From the NCBI RefSeq assembly GCF_024347515.1, contig NZ_AP025492.1, positions 992,001-1,056,000 of the forward strand: 64,000 bases of DNA. Direction: 5' to 3'. The position numbers and the translations under genes are program-made. The notes beneath the pieces are model-generated. The model had not been told where the DNA came from. It ran no database searches and saw nothing but the letters and a program-made list of their open reading frames with translations. This stretch comes from Vibrio gigantis (GTDB taxonomy: Bacteria; Pseudomonadota; Gammaproteobacteria; Enterobacterales; Vibrionaceae). Positions 55,575 through 63,755 of the stretch are shown here, piece after piece (position 1 is the first letter of the stretch; every line of letters starts with the position of its first letter).

Positions 55575-56918
55575 TTAAATTACTATTTGATGTTTTTTGA
55601 TCAGTTTGTATAAGGTTGTCCGAGAAATAGACAACGCTTTAGCTGATTGGGAAATATTGTAGTGGTGTTGCTGAATCACTCGACGAACATTTTTTGAAGA
55701 AAGTCGAGCGTCACTCTCAATGTCGGGCGACGCGTCTTTCAATTGAATCCCCATATGCCGAGTAGAGAGGGCGCTTGAGTTAGAAAGAACAATCGCTCTT
55801 TTTATGCAGTTGAATAACTCTCTGACATTGCCCGGCCAATGGTACTGTTTCATTTGCTCAAGGGTGTCACTAGGCAGTTTGGTTTTGGATGCATATTTGT
55901 GCTTCAGCTCAAATCGAACCAAATCTTCAATGTCTTCTTTGTGATCATTGAGTGGCACTAAATCCAATGGAAGTACATTGATCCGGTGAAAGAGATCCTT
56001 TCGAAATTTACCCGCAGCAACGGCTTGTTCGATGTTGACGTTGGTGGCGAAAATCACACGACAATCTACGGGTAATTGGTTGTTACTGCCCAATCGCTCT
56101 ATCAAGTTATTTTCTAGAAAATGGAGTAAGTAGGTTTGTAGTGACAGTTCAAGGTCGCCGATCTCATCCAAAAATAGCGTGCCACCATTCGCTCTTTCCA
56201 CGTGTCCGACGTAGCGTTTGTTTGCTCCCGTGAACGAGCCTTTTTCAAAGCCAAATAACTCTGAGTGAATCAAGGATTGTGGAATTGCGCCGCAATTGAC
56301 AGCGATGAAAGGTTTCTGACTGCGGGCTGAGGCTTCATGTATCAAACGAGCGCATAGGCTTTTCCCTGTTCCGGTTTCCCCTTGAATCAGAACTGGGAAA
56401 TCATTGTTAGCGATCTTAGTTATCTTCTTTTTAAGGTGTTGGATGGTGCTGGATTGCCCCACTAATTGATATTTAGGGCACGAGACAGGCTTAGGTTTCA
56501 TTTGCTTGGTATCTACCATGCCATACGCATGCCCTAAATTTCGACAAAGCCATTCTGTATCAATAGGGAGGTGGTAATAATCCCAAAAAGTTTGCTTAAT
56601 GAGTGGCAAGTCGTGACTTGGTGGCAGGCTACAGATAGCGATTGCTTTTAAACTTGGAGAATGAGCCTTCAGTACTGAAATTTGCTCACATTGTTTGTCG
56701 ATTGAAGATGATGTTAGACAGGAAACGACAATTGGTGCGCAGCGGTGGCTGCGGGAATTGAGCAAGTGAATGGCCTGCTCGCTAGTTTCTGCAATTTGAG
56801 CTTCCCATTTATGGAGATGCAGTTCCTCTACCCACTGTTTATGATGCAGGCATGCGGTGTTGCATAACAGAATCACGGAACGAGTTGTTGGTTCAGGTGA
56901 TACTCTTTTTGATGGCAT
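55575..56918 (-). CDS. VpsR-like enhancer-binding transcriptional regulator
   Basis: A 447-residue regulator. The N-terminal domain (about 15-130) is a degenerate receiver lacking an obvious phospho-acceptor Asp pocket (VILLCNTACLHHKQW onward). The central AAA+ domain has Walker A GETGTGKS, the sigma-54 contact loop FGFEKGSFTGA (GSFTGA in place of GAFTGA), Walker B GGTLFLDEIGDL and an Arg finger region FRKDLFHRINVLPLDL. A Fis-type HTH closes it (NISQSAKALSISRTTLYKLIKKH). It resembles the biofilm regulator VpsR but may be a paralogue. The ATG at 56918, with AAGAG upstream, is preferred to a GTG nine bases before. Confidence 0.85.
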   Translation of the reverse strand: MPSKRVSPEPTTRSVILLCNTACLHHKQWVEELHLHKWEAQIAETSEQAIHLLNSRSHRCAPIVVSCLTSSSIDKQCEQISVLKAHSPSLKAIAICSLPPSHDLPLIKQTFWDYYHLPIDTEWLCRNLGHAYGMVDTKQMKPKPVSCPKYQLVGQSSTIQHLKKKITKIANNDFPVLIQGETGTGKSLCARLIHEASARSQKPFIAVNCGAIPQSLIHSELFGFEKGSFTGANKRYVGHVERANGGTLFLDEIGDLELSLQTYLLHFLENNLIERLGSNNQLPVDCRVIFATNVNIEQAVAAGKFRKDLFHRINVLPLDLVPLNDHKEDIEDLVRFELKHKYASKTKLPSDTLEQMKQYHWPGNVRELFNCIKRAIVLSNSSALSTRHMGIQLKDASPDIESDARLSSKNVRRVIQQHHYNISQSAKALSISRTTLYKLIKKHQIVI

Positions 56919-57200
56919 TGTGCTCACTCTTCATGTTTCTATCCATGATGAAACCTTTAGTAAGCCCCCTAAATATCCCATAAGCTTAGAAGTAAAATTC
57001 AATTAATTCGAGTACAAAAATCTGAGGGCGTTTGGCTGACAAGTGCCATTCTCTCAAGCGGGAAAGCTAATCTGGTGCTTTACTTACTGATATTTATGCT
57101 TATTAACAAAGGTATTTACGAATATCGTGTTTTTACTGTTTTGTGCACGGTTCACAAGGTAAACTTCACGTAAGCCACTAACGATAAAGAGCTGATATTG

Positions 57201-57758
57201 ATGATAATTAATGTAGCAAAAAAGTTCATTTTGGCAGCTTCTGCGCTGGTGCTAGGTGGTTGTGTTAGCTATAGCGTTACTGAACAAGAAATGACGAGTT
57301 ACCTTCAAGATTCTGTGATGTTAGAGCAAGAAGTCGGTGTACAAAACGTTATGTATGCACAAGTGGCTGTCGATGACTTAGCGGTGAAAATTGGCCGAGC
57401 TGATGACGAGCGTGTTTCTGTTCTGGCGAATACCAATGCACAAGTTCATGTGTTTAACGTGCCGAACATGAGTTTGGAGCTTGGTATCGAATTCAGTGCG
57501 ATTCCTGAATATGACAAAGAGAGTGGCGAGATTTATTTGAAATCACTGCGTTTAGAGCGCTTTGAAGAAAAAGATAAACAGCTTTCGCCAGAGATTGCCA
57601 AACTACTTAAGCCTGCCGTTTCTATGATTGGTTTTGCGTTGTCTCAGTCGCCAGTTTACAAATTGGACAGCAATAAGGTTCAAGAGTCATTGATTAAGTC
57701 ATCGGAACCTAATCTTGTGATTAAAGACAACAAGCTGGTCATCGAGCTATTCGATTAA
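57201..57758 (+). CDS. DUF1439-family lipoprotein
   Basis: A 185-residue lipoprotein: the lipobox ALVLGGCVSY gives Cys at about residue 21. The mature part (YSVTEQEMTSYLQDSVMLEQEVGVQNVMYAQVAVDDLAVKIGRADDERVSVLANTNAQVHVFNV) has the DUF1439/YceB pattern of a lipid-binding tubular fold. No partner gene is adjacent. Function unknown; a TTG just upstream is an alternative start. Confidence 0.85.
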   Translation: MIINVAKKFILAASALVLGGCVSYSVTEQEMTSYLQDSVMLEQEVGVQNVMYAQVAVDDLAVKIGRADDERVSVLANTNAQVHVFNVPNMSLELGIEFSAIPEYDKESGEIYLKSLRLERFEEKDKQLSPEIAKLLKPAVSMIGFALSQSPVYKLDSNKVQESLIKSSEPNLVIKDNKLVIELFD

Positions 57759-57983
57759 CCTTTCACATTAGCTTAGACTCAGATTTAAAACACAATGGCT
57801 GCCGATTTGGTGGTCATTTTTGTTTGTGTTGAACAAGCAAGACTTCTGTTTTTAGGCTGTCTAATAAGCCTGTTTTCTCAGGTCCATTTATTGAAATAGC
57901 CGCGTATCTCACCTTTACTTTACTCTTGTGAGCAAGTCATCGCTTCAGTCATCAAATCATAAGAAAGAAAAGGTGAGCGAACT

Positions 57984-59546
57984 ATGAAGAGTCCAGTAAT
58001 TGCGGATAACAAACCCGTCAAAGTAGAGCTGACGAAGGGAGAGGAGTATTACTTCTGTACCTGTGGGAAATCGAAAAGCCAACCGTTTTGTGACGGTTCT
58101 CATGCCGGTACGGGGTTCAAACCGAAAAGCTTTGTTGCCGAAGAGGACGGTGATGCCTACCTGTGTCGCTGTAAGTATTCTAACAACCTTCCTTTTTGCG
58201 ATGGCACTCATAAACAGTTCACTGCGGAGCAAGTTGGGCAAGAAGGCCCCGATGTTCATATCCAAGCGGCAACGCCAGATCGCTCGCCAGCGGCTTCTGC
58301 AACCAAAGAAGAACCCACGGTTGAGTTCATTCATCAATTAGCACGAGATGGTTTATCTAAGGTTGGGCATCACGGGCCAATGACATCGATGGGTGTTCCA
58401 AGATATCTATTACCTCATTGGGATGATATTCAAGTGATGGTTGCACAAATGGCGACGAAACCTCTGTTGGAACATGTACCAGTCGGTACTGAGCTTATTA
58501 TTGGGCCTAACGCCAGAAAACCATTGAAGCTCAATATTCCTCTATTTGTGTCGGACATGAGCTTCGGGTCGCTATCTGAGGAGGCGAAAGTGTCTTTGGC
58601 GACGGGGGCTGAACTTGCAGGAACCGGGATCTGCTCCGGGGAAGGCGGCATGTTACCTGAGGAACAGGCTGCCAATTCTCGCTACTTTTATGAGTTAGCC
58701 AGCGCTCAGTTTGGTTACGATGAAGCGAAGCTCAAAAATGTCCAAGCCTTCCATTTTAAAGGTGGCCAAGGGGCTAAAACCGGAACAGGCGGTCATCTTC
58801 CAGGAGCGAAGAATATCGGTAAGATCGCGGAAGTTCGTGGTATTGAAGCGGGCACTGCGGCGATTTCTCCTCCTACTTTTAAAGATCTAAAAACCGCAGC
58901 GGATTTCAAGAAATTCGCCGACCGAGTTCGAGAAGTGACGGGCGGTATCCCAATAGGCTTCAAGCTAAGTGCTAACCATATCGAAGAAGACATTCAATTC
59001 GCATTAGATGCCAGTGCCGATTACATCATTCTAGACGGTCGAGGCGGCGGTACTGGGGCTGCACCAGAAATGTTCCGAGACCATATTAGTGTGCCAACGA
59101 TTCCAGCTTTGGCTCGTGCTAGAGCTTACCTCGATAAACAAGGCGTCAGTGACCGAGTTACATTGATCATCACGGGTGGTTTACGTGTGCCGATGGACTT
59201 TGTAAAAGCGATGGCGCTTGGCGCAGATGGTGTCGCTATCTCAAACAGTGCTATGCAGTCGATAGGGTGTGTGGCGGCGAGAATGTGTAACACCAATAAT
59301 TGCCCGGCGGGTATTGCGACTCAAAAGGCCGACTTACGCCAGCGTTTAAATGTTGAGAAGGCCTCGAATCAGCTTAAAAACTTCTTCGAGGCGTCGACAG
59401 AGTTAATGCAAGTGATGGCGAGAGCGTGTGGACATGATCACCTGAATCAATTCAACCCTCACGATTTGGCTACATGGAATCGTGAAATGGCAGAACTATC
59501 GGGCGTGACATATTCTGGTGTCAGTCCACTAAACCCACTTAAGTAA
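57984..59546 (+). CDS. Double-CDGSH iron-sulfur / glutamate synthase FMN-domain fusion protein
   Basis: A 520-residue cytoplasmic protein. Residues 1-85 contain two CDGSH-type [2Fe-2S] motifs: FCTCGKSKSQPFCDGSH and LCRCKYSNNLPFCDGTH, each with the three-Cys, one-His ligand set. After a linker (about 88-110) comes a glutamate synthase-type FMN-binding barrel (about 150-500) with LFVSDMSFGSLSEEAKVSLATGAELAGTG, GGQGAKTGTGGHLPG, IGFKLSANHIEED, ILDGRGGGTGAAPE and CNTNNCPAGIATQ. The amidotransferase half of GltB is missing, so it is not a complete glutamate synthase. An FMN oxidoreductase with its own electron-transfer module is inferred; substrate unknown. Confidence 0.85.
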   Translation: MKSPVIADNKPVKVELTKGEEYYFCTCGKSKSQPFCDGSHAGTGFKPKSFVAEEDGDAYLCRCKYSNNLPFCDGTHKQFTAEQVGQEGPDVHIQAATPDRSPAASATKEEPTVEFIHQLARDGLSKVGHHGPMTSMGVPRYLLPHWDDIQVMVAQMATKPLLEHVPVGTELIIGPNARKPLKLNIPLFVSDMSFGSLSEEAKVSLATGAELAGTGICSGEGGMLPEEQAANSRYFYELASAQFGYDEAKLKNVQAFHFKGGQGAKTGTGGHLPGAKNIGKIAEVRGIEAGTAAISPPTFKDLKTAADFKKFADRVREVTGGIPIGFKLSANHIEEDIQFALDASADYIILDGRGGGTGAAPEMFRDHISVPTIPALARARAYLDKQGVSDRVTLIITGGLRVPMDFVKAMALGADGVAISNSAMQSIGCVAARMCNTNNCPAGIATQKADLRQRLNVEKASNQLKNFFEASTELMQVMARACGHDHLNQFNPHDLATWNREMAELSGVTYSGVSPLNPLK

Positions 59547-59560
59547 ACAGCACATCGATA

Positions 59561-59597
59561 AAGCACACTCACTGTATTTGTGGGTGTGCTTGTTTTT
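59561..59597 (+). terminator. Terminator after the CDGSH fusion gene
   Basis: AAGCACACTCAC pairs with GTGGGTGTGCTT (one G:U) and is followed by GTTTTT. Confidence 0.8.
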
Positions 59598-59676
59598 ACC
59601 ATTCAATTCTTTACCCATTTTAATCTACTGCTTTATAAGCACTTTTAAATTATTTCCTATTTTTTGAAAATATCGC

Positions 59677-59707
59677 TTTACCTCAAGTTAACTTGAGGTT
59701 TTATCAT
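59677..59707 (+). promoter_or_regulatory. SoxR-activated promoter with perfect SoxR box
   Basis: The palindrome CCTCAAGTTAACTTGAGG (59681-59698) equals the E. coli soxS SoxR site as I remember it. It lies between TTTACC (59677-59682) and TATCAT (59702-59707), exactly 19 bp apart, the overlong spacing that MerR-type activators remodel. Even the flanking TCGCTTTA resembles the soxS promoter. The predicted start near 59714 leads into the N-acetyltransferase gene. Confidence 0.88.
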
Positions 59708-59810
59708 CCTCCCCAATCTAAAAACATAAAGCATCACCTTGTCACTTTTAAGGGCTGCAAGCTCAGTAGAAGCAAGTCATGAGGTGACAAAAACGAATCA
59801 GGGGTTAGGT

Positions 59811-60602
59811 ATGGAACAGAGTCAAATCAGCGAGTATTTTTCAAGGATCGGCTTATCTCAACCAAGCGATACCACAATAGAGAGCCTAAAGGCGATTCAC
59901 CAACACCAACACAGGAGTATCCCTTTTGAAAACTTTGATGTGGTTCAGGGGTTGCCGATTCAGCTTACAGCAGACGCACTGCATGAGAAGTTAGTGGTTA
60001 ATCAGCGGGGCGGTTATTGCCAAGAGTTAAATGGACTGTTGTTGAACGTGTTAAGCCACTTGGGCTTTGAAGCGAGAAGTTTACTTGGCCGTGTTCACTT
60101 AGCTGGTGAGCCTACAGGGCGTAGCCATCGCGTGACCTTGGTAACGATTGAAGGCAAACAATGGCTGGTGGATGCGGGCTTTGGCACTTTTACCCCTCGA
60201 TCTCCGTTACTACTAGAAACCAACTTAGAACAGTCTAATGACTTACAAACCTTCCGTTTCATAGAAGACGAACTGTACGGCTTGCTACTGCAAATCAAGC
60301 AGGGTGAAGAGTGGATGAACGTCTACAGCCTAGACATGACGTATGTGTGTGCCAACGACCTAGAGTCGAGCAACTTCTTCACTTCTAACAGCCCGAAATC
60401 GATTTTCACATCGAACTGTATTGCAGCGCTACCTATTCAAGAGGGGATTGTCACGCTACTGAATCAAACCATCAAGGTGACAAAAAACGGCATTACCGAA
60501 GAGTGGTTATTAGAGGACGAGGCGTCTTACTTTGCTGCCCTACAAACCTACTTTGGACTCACACTCAACGTACCTTTTTCACTTTTAAAGAAATGTTTCT
60601 AA
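59811..60602 (+). CDS. nat: Arylamine N-acetyltransferase
   Basis: Transfers acetyl from acetyl-CoA to aromatic amines and hydrazines. From the ATG at 59811 (AGGGG upstream) it is 263 residues. The catalytic triad is complete: Cys70 in QRGGYCQELNGLL, His106 in SHRVTLV and Asp121 in VDAGFG, at the expected spacing. IPFENFDVVQG is a further family mark. An in-frame TTG 72 bp upstream is unlikely to be the start. A SoxR-type promoter lies about 100 bp upstream, and a flavin reductase gene follows after 19 bp, so the pair looks like a redox-drug detoxification operon. Confidence 0.92.
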   Translation: MEQSQISEYFSRIGLSQPSDTTIESLKAIHQHQHRSIPFENFDVVQGLPIQLTADALHEKLVVNQRGGYCQELNGLLLNVLSHLGFEARSLLGRVHLAGEPTGRSHRVTLVTIEGKQWLVDAGFGTFTPRSPLLLETNLEQSNDLQTFRFIEDELYGLLLQIKQGEEWMNVYSLDMTYVCANDLESSNFFTSNSPKSIFTSNCIAALPIQEGIVTLLNQTIKVTKNGITEEWLLEDEASYFAALQTYFGLTLNVPFSLLKKCF

Positions 60603-60621
60603 CCAAATTCGAGGATAAACA

Positions 60622-61146
60622 ATGAAAGTATTAGCGATTGGCGCGACCAACAGTAAAGTATCGATTAACCAACAATTAGCAGCGTACACCGCAAGCTTAG
60701 TCGAGGGCGCGCAAGTTGAGGTGCTCGATCTTAATGATTTCGAGATGCCTATTTATAGTGAAGACAGGGAAAAAGAGTCCGGCGTTCATCAACACGCGCA
60801 GCGCTTTTTTAGCAAGATTGGTGAAGCTGACGCTGTGGTTATCTCCTTTGCAGAGTACAACGGCTCATACACCGCAGCCTTTAAGAATGTGTTTGATTGG
60901 ACATCACGAATCGACATGAAAGTGTATCAAGGCAAGCCTGTGGTCATGCTTGCTACCTCTCCGGGCCCCGGTGGTGCGACTTCGGTGTTATCTTCTGCGG
61001 TTAACTCTGCGCCTTACTTCGATGCAGATGTGAAAGGTTCAATGTCAGTACCAAGCTTCTACGATAACTTCGATATGGAGACGGGCGAGGTGACTAACGC
61101 AGATATGATCGACAACCTTAAGATGATCATGAAAAAGATTGGCTAA
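60622..61146 (+). CDS. NADPH-dependent FMN reductase / quinone reductase
   Basis: A 174-residue flavodoxin-fold enzyme. The FMN phosphate loop is GATNSKVSINQQLAAYTASL, and the FAEYNGSYTAAFKNVFDWTSRI motif is typical of the NADPH-FMN reductase/ChrR group, which reduces flavins, quinones or nitroaromatics. GAGGA precedes the ATG. It is co-transcribed with the N-acetyltransferase behind a SoxR-type promoter; two-electron quinone reduction would protect against redox cyclers (inference). Confidence 0.88.
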   Translation: MKVLAIGATNSKVSINQQLAAYTASLVEGAQVEVLDLNDFEMPIYSEDREKESGVHQHAQRFFSKIGEADAVVISFAEYNGSYTAAFKNVFDWTSRIDMKVYQGKPVVMLATSPGPGGATSVLSSAVNSAPYFDADVKGSMSVPSFYDNFDMETGEVTNADMIDNLKMIMKKIG

Positions 61147-61158
61147 GTGGTTTTAGTA

Positions 61159-61191
61159 CATTCAGTTCATTCGGCTCATTCGGTTCATTCA
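61159..61191. repeat. Short 9-bp tandem repeat
   Basis: About three and a half copies of a GTTCATTCG-like unit lie just after the flavin reductase stop. Confidence 0.6.
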
Positions 61192-61215
61192 GTGAGAGGG
61201 TAGATCTTAAAAGTA

Positions 61216-61243
61216 AAGGCAGCCATAACGTAATGGCTGCCTT
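61216..61243. terminator. Bidirectional hairpin between convergent genes
   Basis: AAGGCAGCCAT pairs perfectly with ATGGCTGCCTT around AACGTA. The T tract is weak, but the position between two convergent genes fits a terminator. Confidence 0.65.
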
Positions 61244-61253
61244 AGGTGCTGTA

Positions 61254-62066
61254 TTAGTTTGATAACTCAGCGGCGGTATCAACGAAGATACCTTGAATGT
61301 CTTTCGCTTCACGTTCAGTTTGACCGCCATGTTTTAAGAATGCTGCAATGATGGCTGCTGTTTTTTGCTCTTTTGCACGCTCTAAGAAGTAACGCAGTTC
61401 TAGTTCTGCGCCCGCTTGCTCATCTTTGATTGAGGTTGCGATGATCTCTTTGTACATCACGATGTCACGCACTTCCAATTGGCTGATCACACCAAGTGTT
61501 GCCGCCAAGAAATCTTTAAGCTCTGCTTTCGGCACGAACTGAGTGATGATATTGCGACTTTCAGCTTGTTGCGCTGTAAAATCGTTGCCTAGCAAAAGTG
61601 CTTGTAGGGCTTTGTTTTTACCCATGCGTCTTGCAAACTGCACCGCGCCTTGGCCACCTGTTGGGATGTTCACATGAATTTCTGGTTGCGCGAACGCTGA
61701 GTTTTCAGTGCCATAAGCTAAGTCACATGCCATCACAAACTCATTGCCGCCCCCACGAGCCACACCATCCACAACAGCGACAGAGACTTGTTTCATCGTT
61801 TTGATGTTTTCAATCATGTGGTTGAATTCGATTGAGCCAGCTTGCCCACCTTGGGTGCCGTTGATCACGTTTAGATCTAAATGAGCAAGGAAGAACTCAG
61901 CATGCAGTGATTTGAATACCACCACTTTAGTATCGCGGTCATCTTTTAGCGAAAGAACAAACTCATTGATTTCATTGATTAAATCGAAAGTTAATACGTT
62001 CACTGGTGGATTGTTGATTGATACGGTAGCAATGCCATTTTGATTGGTAATAGATAGTAGTGTCAT
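61254..62066 (-). CDS. Enoyl-CoA hydratase/isomerase-family protein
   Basis: A 270-residue crotonase-fold protein. Oxyanion-hole segments are LHAEFFLAHLDLN and VDGVARGGGNEFVMACDLAYGTENSAFAQPEIHVNIPTGGQGAVQFARRMGKNKALQALLLG. The usual hydratase Glu pair is not obvious, so the reaction is uncertain. It is divergent from a LysR regulator that probably controls it. GGAAACC-type spacing precedes the start. Confidence 0.82.
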   Translation of the reverse strand: MTLLSITNQNGIATVSINNPPVNVLTFDLINEINEFVLSLKDDRDTKVVVFKSLHAEFFLAHLDLNVINGTQGGQAGSIEFNHMIENIKTMKQVSVAVVDGVARGGGNEFVMACDLAYGTENSAFAQPEIHVNIPTGGQGAVQFARRMGKNKALQALLLGNDFTAQQAESRNIITQFVPKAELKDFLAATLGVISQLEVRDIVMYKEIIATSIKDEQAGAELELRYFLERAKEQKTAAIIAAFLKHGGQTEREAKDIQGIFVDTAAELSN

Positions 62067-62159
62067 CTTGGTTTCCTCTAATAATTTGGAACTGAATGTT
62101 GTCTCCGTTATGTGCAGCTACTATAAATTTGTAATAAGATGAGAAAAATAGTCATATTG

Positions 62160-62183
62160 GCACTTAATTGGTGCTTTAAGTGC
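62160..62183. promoter_or_regulatory. Inverted repeat, probable LysR operator
   Basis: GCACTTAA and TTAAGTGC are perfect 8-bp arms separated by 8 bp, 14 bp before the LysR start and in the shared divergent promoter region. Confidence 0.5.
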
Positions 62184-62196
62184 AACAAAGGTCGTT

Positions 62197-63156
62197 ATGG
62201 ATACATCAAGTCGTTTATTATTGCTGTTGGAAGTGGTTGAACTAGGCTCGTTCGTCAAAGTTGCGGAGCAGAGGAACGTTGACCGTTCTGTCATCTCTAA
62301 ACAGATCAGTCGTCTTGAAGAAGAGCTCGATGTACGACTGTTGAACAGAACCACTCGCTCGTTGTCGCTCACAGCAGCAGGTAACGAGATGGTCAACCAA
62401 GCCCATCAATTGCGTGCTTTGCTTAATGACACACAACGTTTGGCACAGAACTACCATTCTGAGCCTAGAGGCCTGTTAAGAATTACGAGCTCTACCATGT
62501 TTGGTCGGCAATATGTTCAGCAGGCAATATCAGTGTTTCAGACACAGTATCCGAATGTGGATTTTGAACTGAGACTCGAAGATCGCATCGTTGATATGGT
62601 CAAAGAAGGGTTCGATATTGGCTTTCGTATTGGTAAGCCCAAAAACTCTAGCTTAATCAGCCGCAAGATAGCGCGAAGCCGACTCTTGATTGTCGCGTCA
62701 CCTGAATTCATCGAGAGACATGGGGCAATTGACACTATTGAAAAACTAGAGTCACTGCCTGCCACTATTTATGCCGCACCGGGATTGGTGATCGACAAAT
62801 TCTCTTACCGTGATGGAGAGGGTAATACACAGCATTTTCAGCTTAACGCGACCTATAAGGTGAATGATGTGGAGATGATTCCTAAGAGTGCTCTAACAGG
62901 CAATACTTTAGCGGTTGTTACGGCACAGATGATCACTGATGAAGTATTAAAGGGCGAGTTAGTACCTATCATGACGCATTTGGCATTGGATGATTTTGGT
63001 ACCTTCTATGCAGTTTATCCTCATCGAGACGCGCCGATAAAAACCAAGCTTTTCATCGACACTTTAAAATCGATAGTCGGGGAAGAACAGCCTGTTTGGG
63101 AGCAAGGTATTGCGGGTTTTGATGGGATGTATGGTAATCGCAGAATGAAATCATAA
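62197..63156 (+). CDS. LysR-family regulator
   Basis: A 319-residue LysR protein. The HTH is GSFVKVAEQRNVDRSVISKQISRLEEELDVRLLNRTTRSLSLTAAG, followed by the substrate-binding domain (GLLRITSSTMFGRQYVQQAISVFQTQYPNVDFEL, and ILK-type loops). It belongs to the large AaeR/DsdC-like CrgA group. It is divergent from the enoyl-CoA hydratase gene with a shared operator candidate. Effector unknown. Confidence 0.88.
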   Translation: MDTSSRLLLLLEVVELGSFVKVAEQRNVDRSVISKQISRLEEELDVRLLNRTTRSLSLTAAGNEMVNQAHQLRALLNDTQRLAQNYHSEPRGLLRITSSTMFGRQYVQQAISVFQTQYPNVDFELRLEDRIVDMVKEGFDIGFRIGKPKNSSLISRKIARSRLLIVASPEFIERHGAIDTIEKLESLPATIYAAPGLVIDKFSYRDGEGNTQHFQLNATYKVNDVEMIPKSALTGNTLAVVTAQMITDEVLKGELVPIMTHLALDDFGTFYAVYPHRDAPIKTKLFIDTLKSIVGEEQPVWEQGIAGFDGMYGNRRMKS

Positions 63157-63297
63157 GCCGCTTATCACTGAGGTGATTGCATAACACTCAGATGAATTTG
63201 TTACCTAAGCTCAAATTTAGATCTAAAGTTAAAGTGAACTCTATTGTTCTGTATATATTAGATAGTGCATTGGATACTCGAAAAGGGAAGTAAGGAC

Positions 63298-63738
63298 ATG
63301 AGAAACGTAGTGTATTTAACGATTGGTCAACTATCAGAGCGCAGTGGTGTTGCGCCTTCGGCTCTGCGTTTCTACGAAACCAAAGGACTGATCGCCTCTA
63401 TCCGCACCAACGGTAACCAACGCCGTTATCAATCAGCGATGCTGAGACGAATTGCCCTTATTCAAGTTGCGCAGTCGATAGGCTTTACTCTTGAAGAGAT
63501 CACGGAGGAGCTGTCTACCTTACCGATGAATCAGACCGCGACTAAGCGGGATTGGGAACGAGTCGCTAAGAAATGGCAAGGGCAACTCGACAGCAAGATG
63601 GCACAAATCCGCTCGTTACAAGAAAACCTGACAGGCTGTATTGGCTGTGGTTGTTTAAGTATGCAGAAGTGCCATTTATTAAACCCAGAAGATATTCTTC
63701 ATGATCAAGGGCAGGGCGCACAGCGGATCGCTGAGTAG
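63298..63738 (+). CDS. soxR: Redox-sensing MerR-family activator SoxR
   Basis: A 146-residue dimeric activator carrying a [2Fe-2S] cluster that is oxidised by redox-cycling drugs. The MerR HTH is LTIGQLSERSGVAPSALRFYETKGLIASIRTNGNQRRY, a dimerisation helix follows, and the cluster motif CIGCGCLSMQKC (four Cys, about residues 114-125) is complete. The ATG at 63298 behind AAGGA is preferred to an ATG 33 bases upstream. No soxS is present nearby; a perfect SoxR box 3.6 kb upstream suggests direct control of detoxification genes. Confidence 0.94.
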   Translation: MRNVVYLTIGQLSERSGVAPSALRFYETKGLIASIRTNGNQRRYQSAMLRRIALIQVAQSIGFTLEEITEELSTLPMNQTATKRDWERVAKKWQGQLDSKMAQIRSLQENLTGCIGCGCLSMQKCHLLNPEDILHDQGQGAQRIAE

Positions 63739-63755
63739 CCTCGATACCGCCTTGA

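Noticed and set aside
57984..59546. Annotation as glutamate synthase large subunit
   Set aside because: Only the FMN-binding barrel is present; the N-terminal glutaminase domain is missing and CDGSH domains replace it.
63157..63297. A second SoxR box before soxR itself
   Set aside because: No CCTCAAG/CTTGAGG palindrome or overlong-spacer promoter could be found in this gap.
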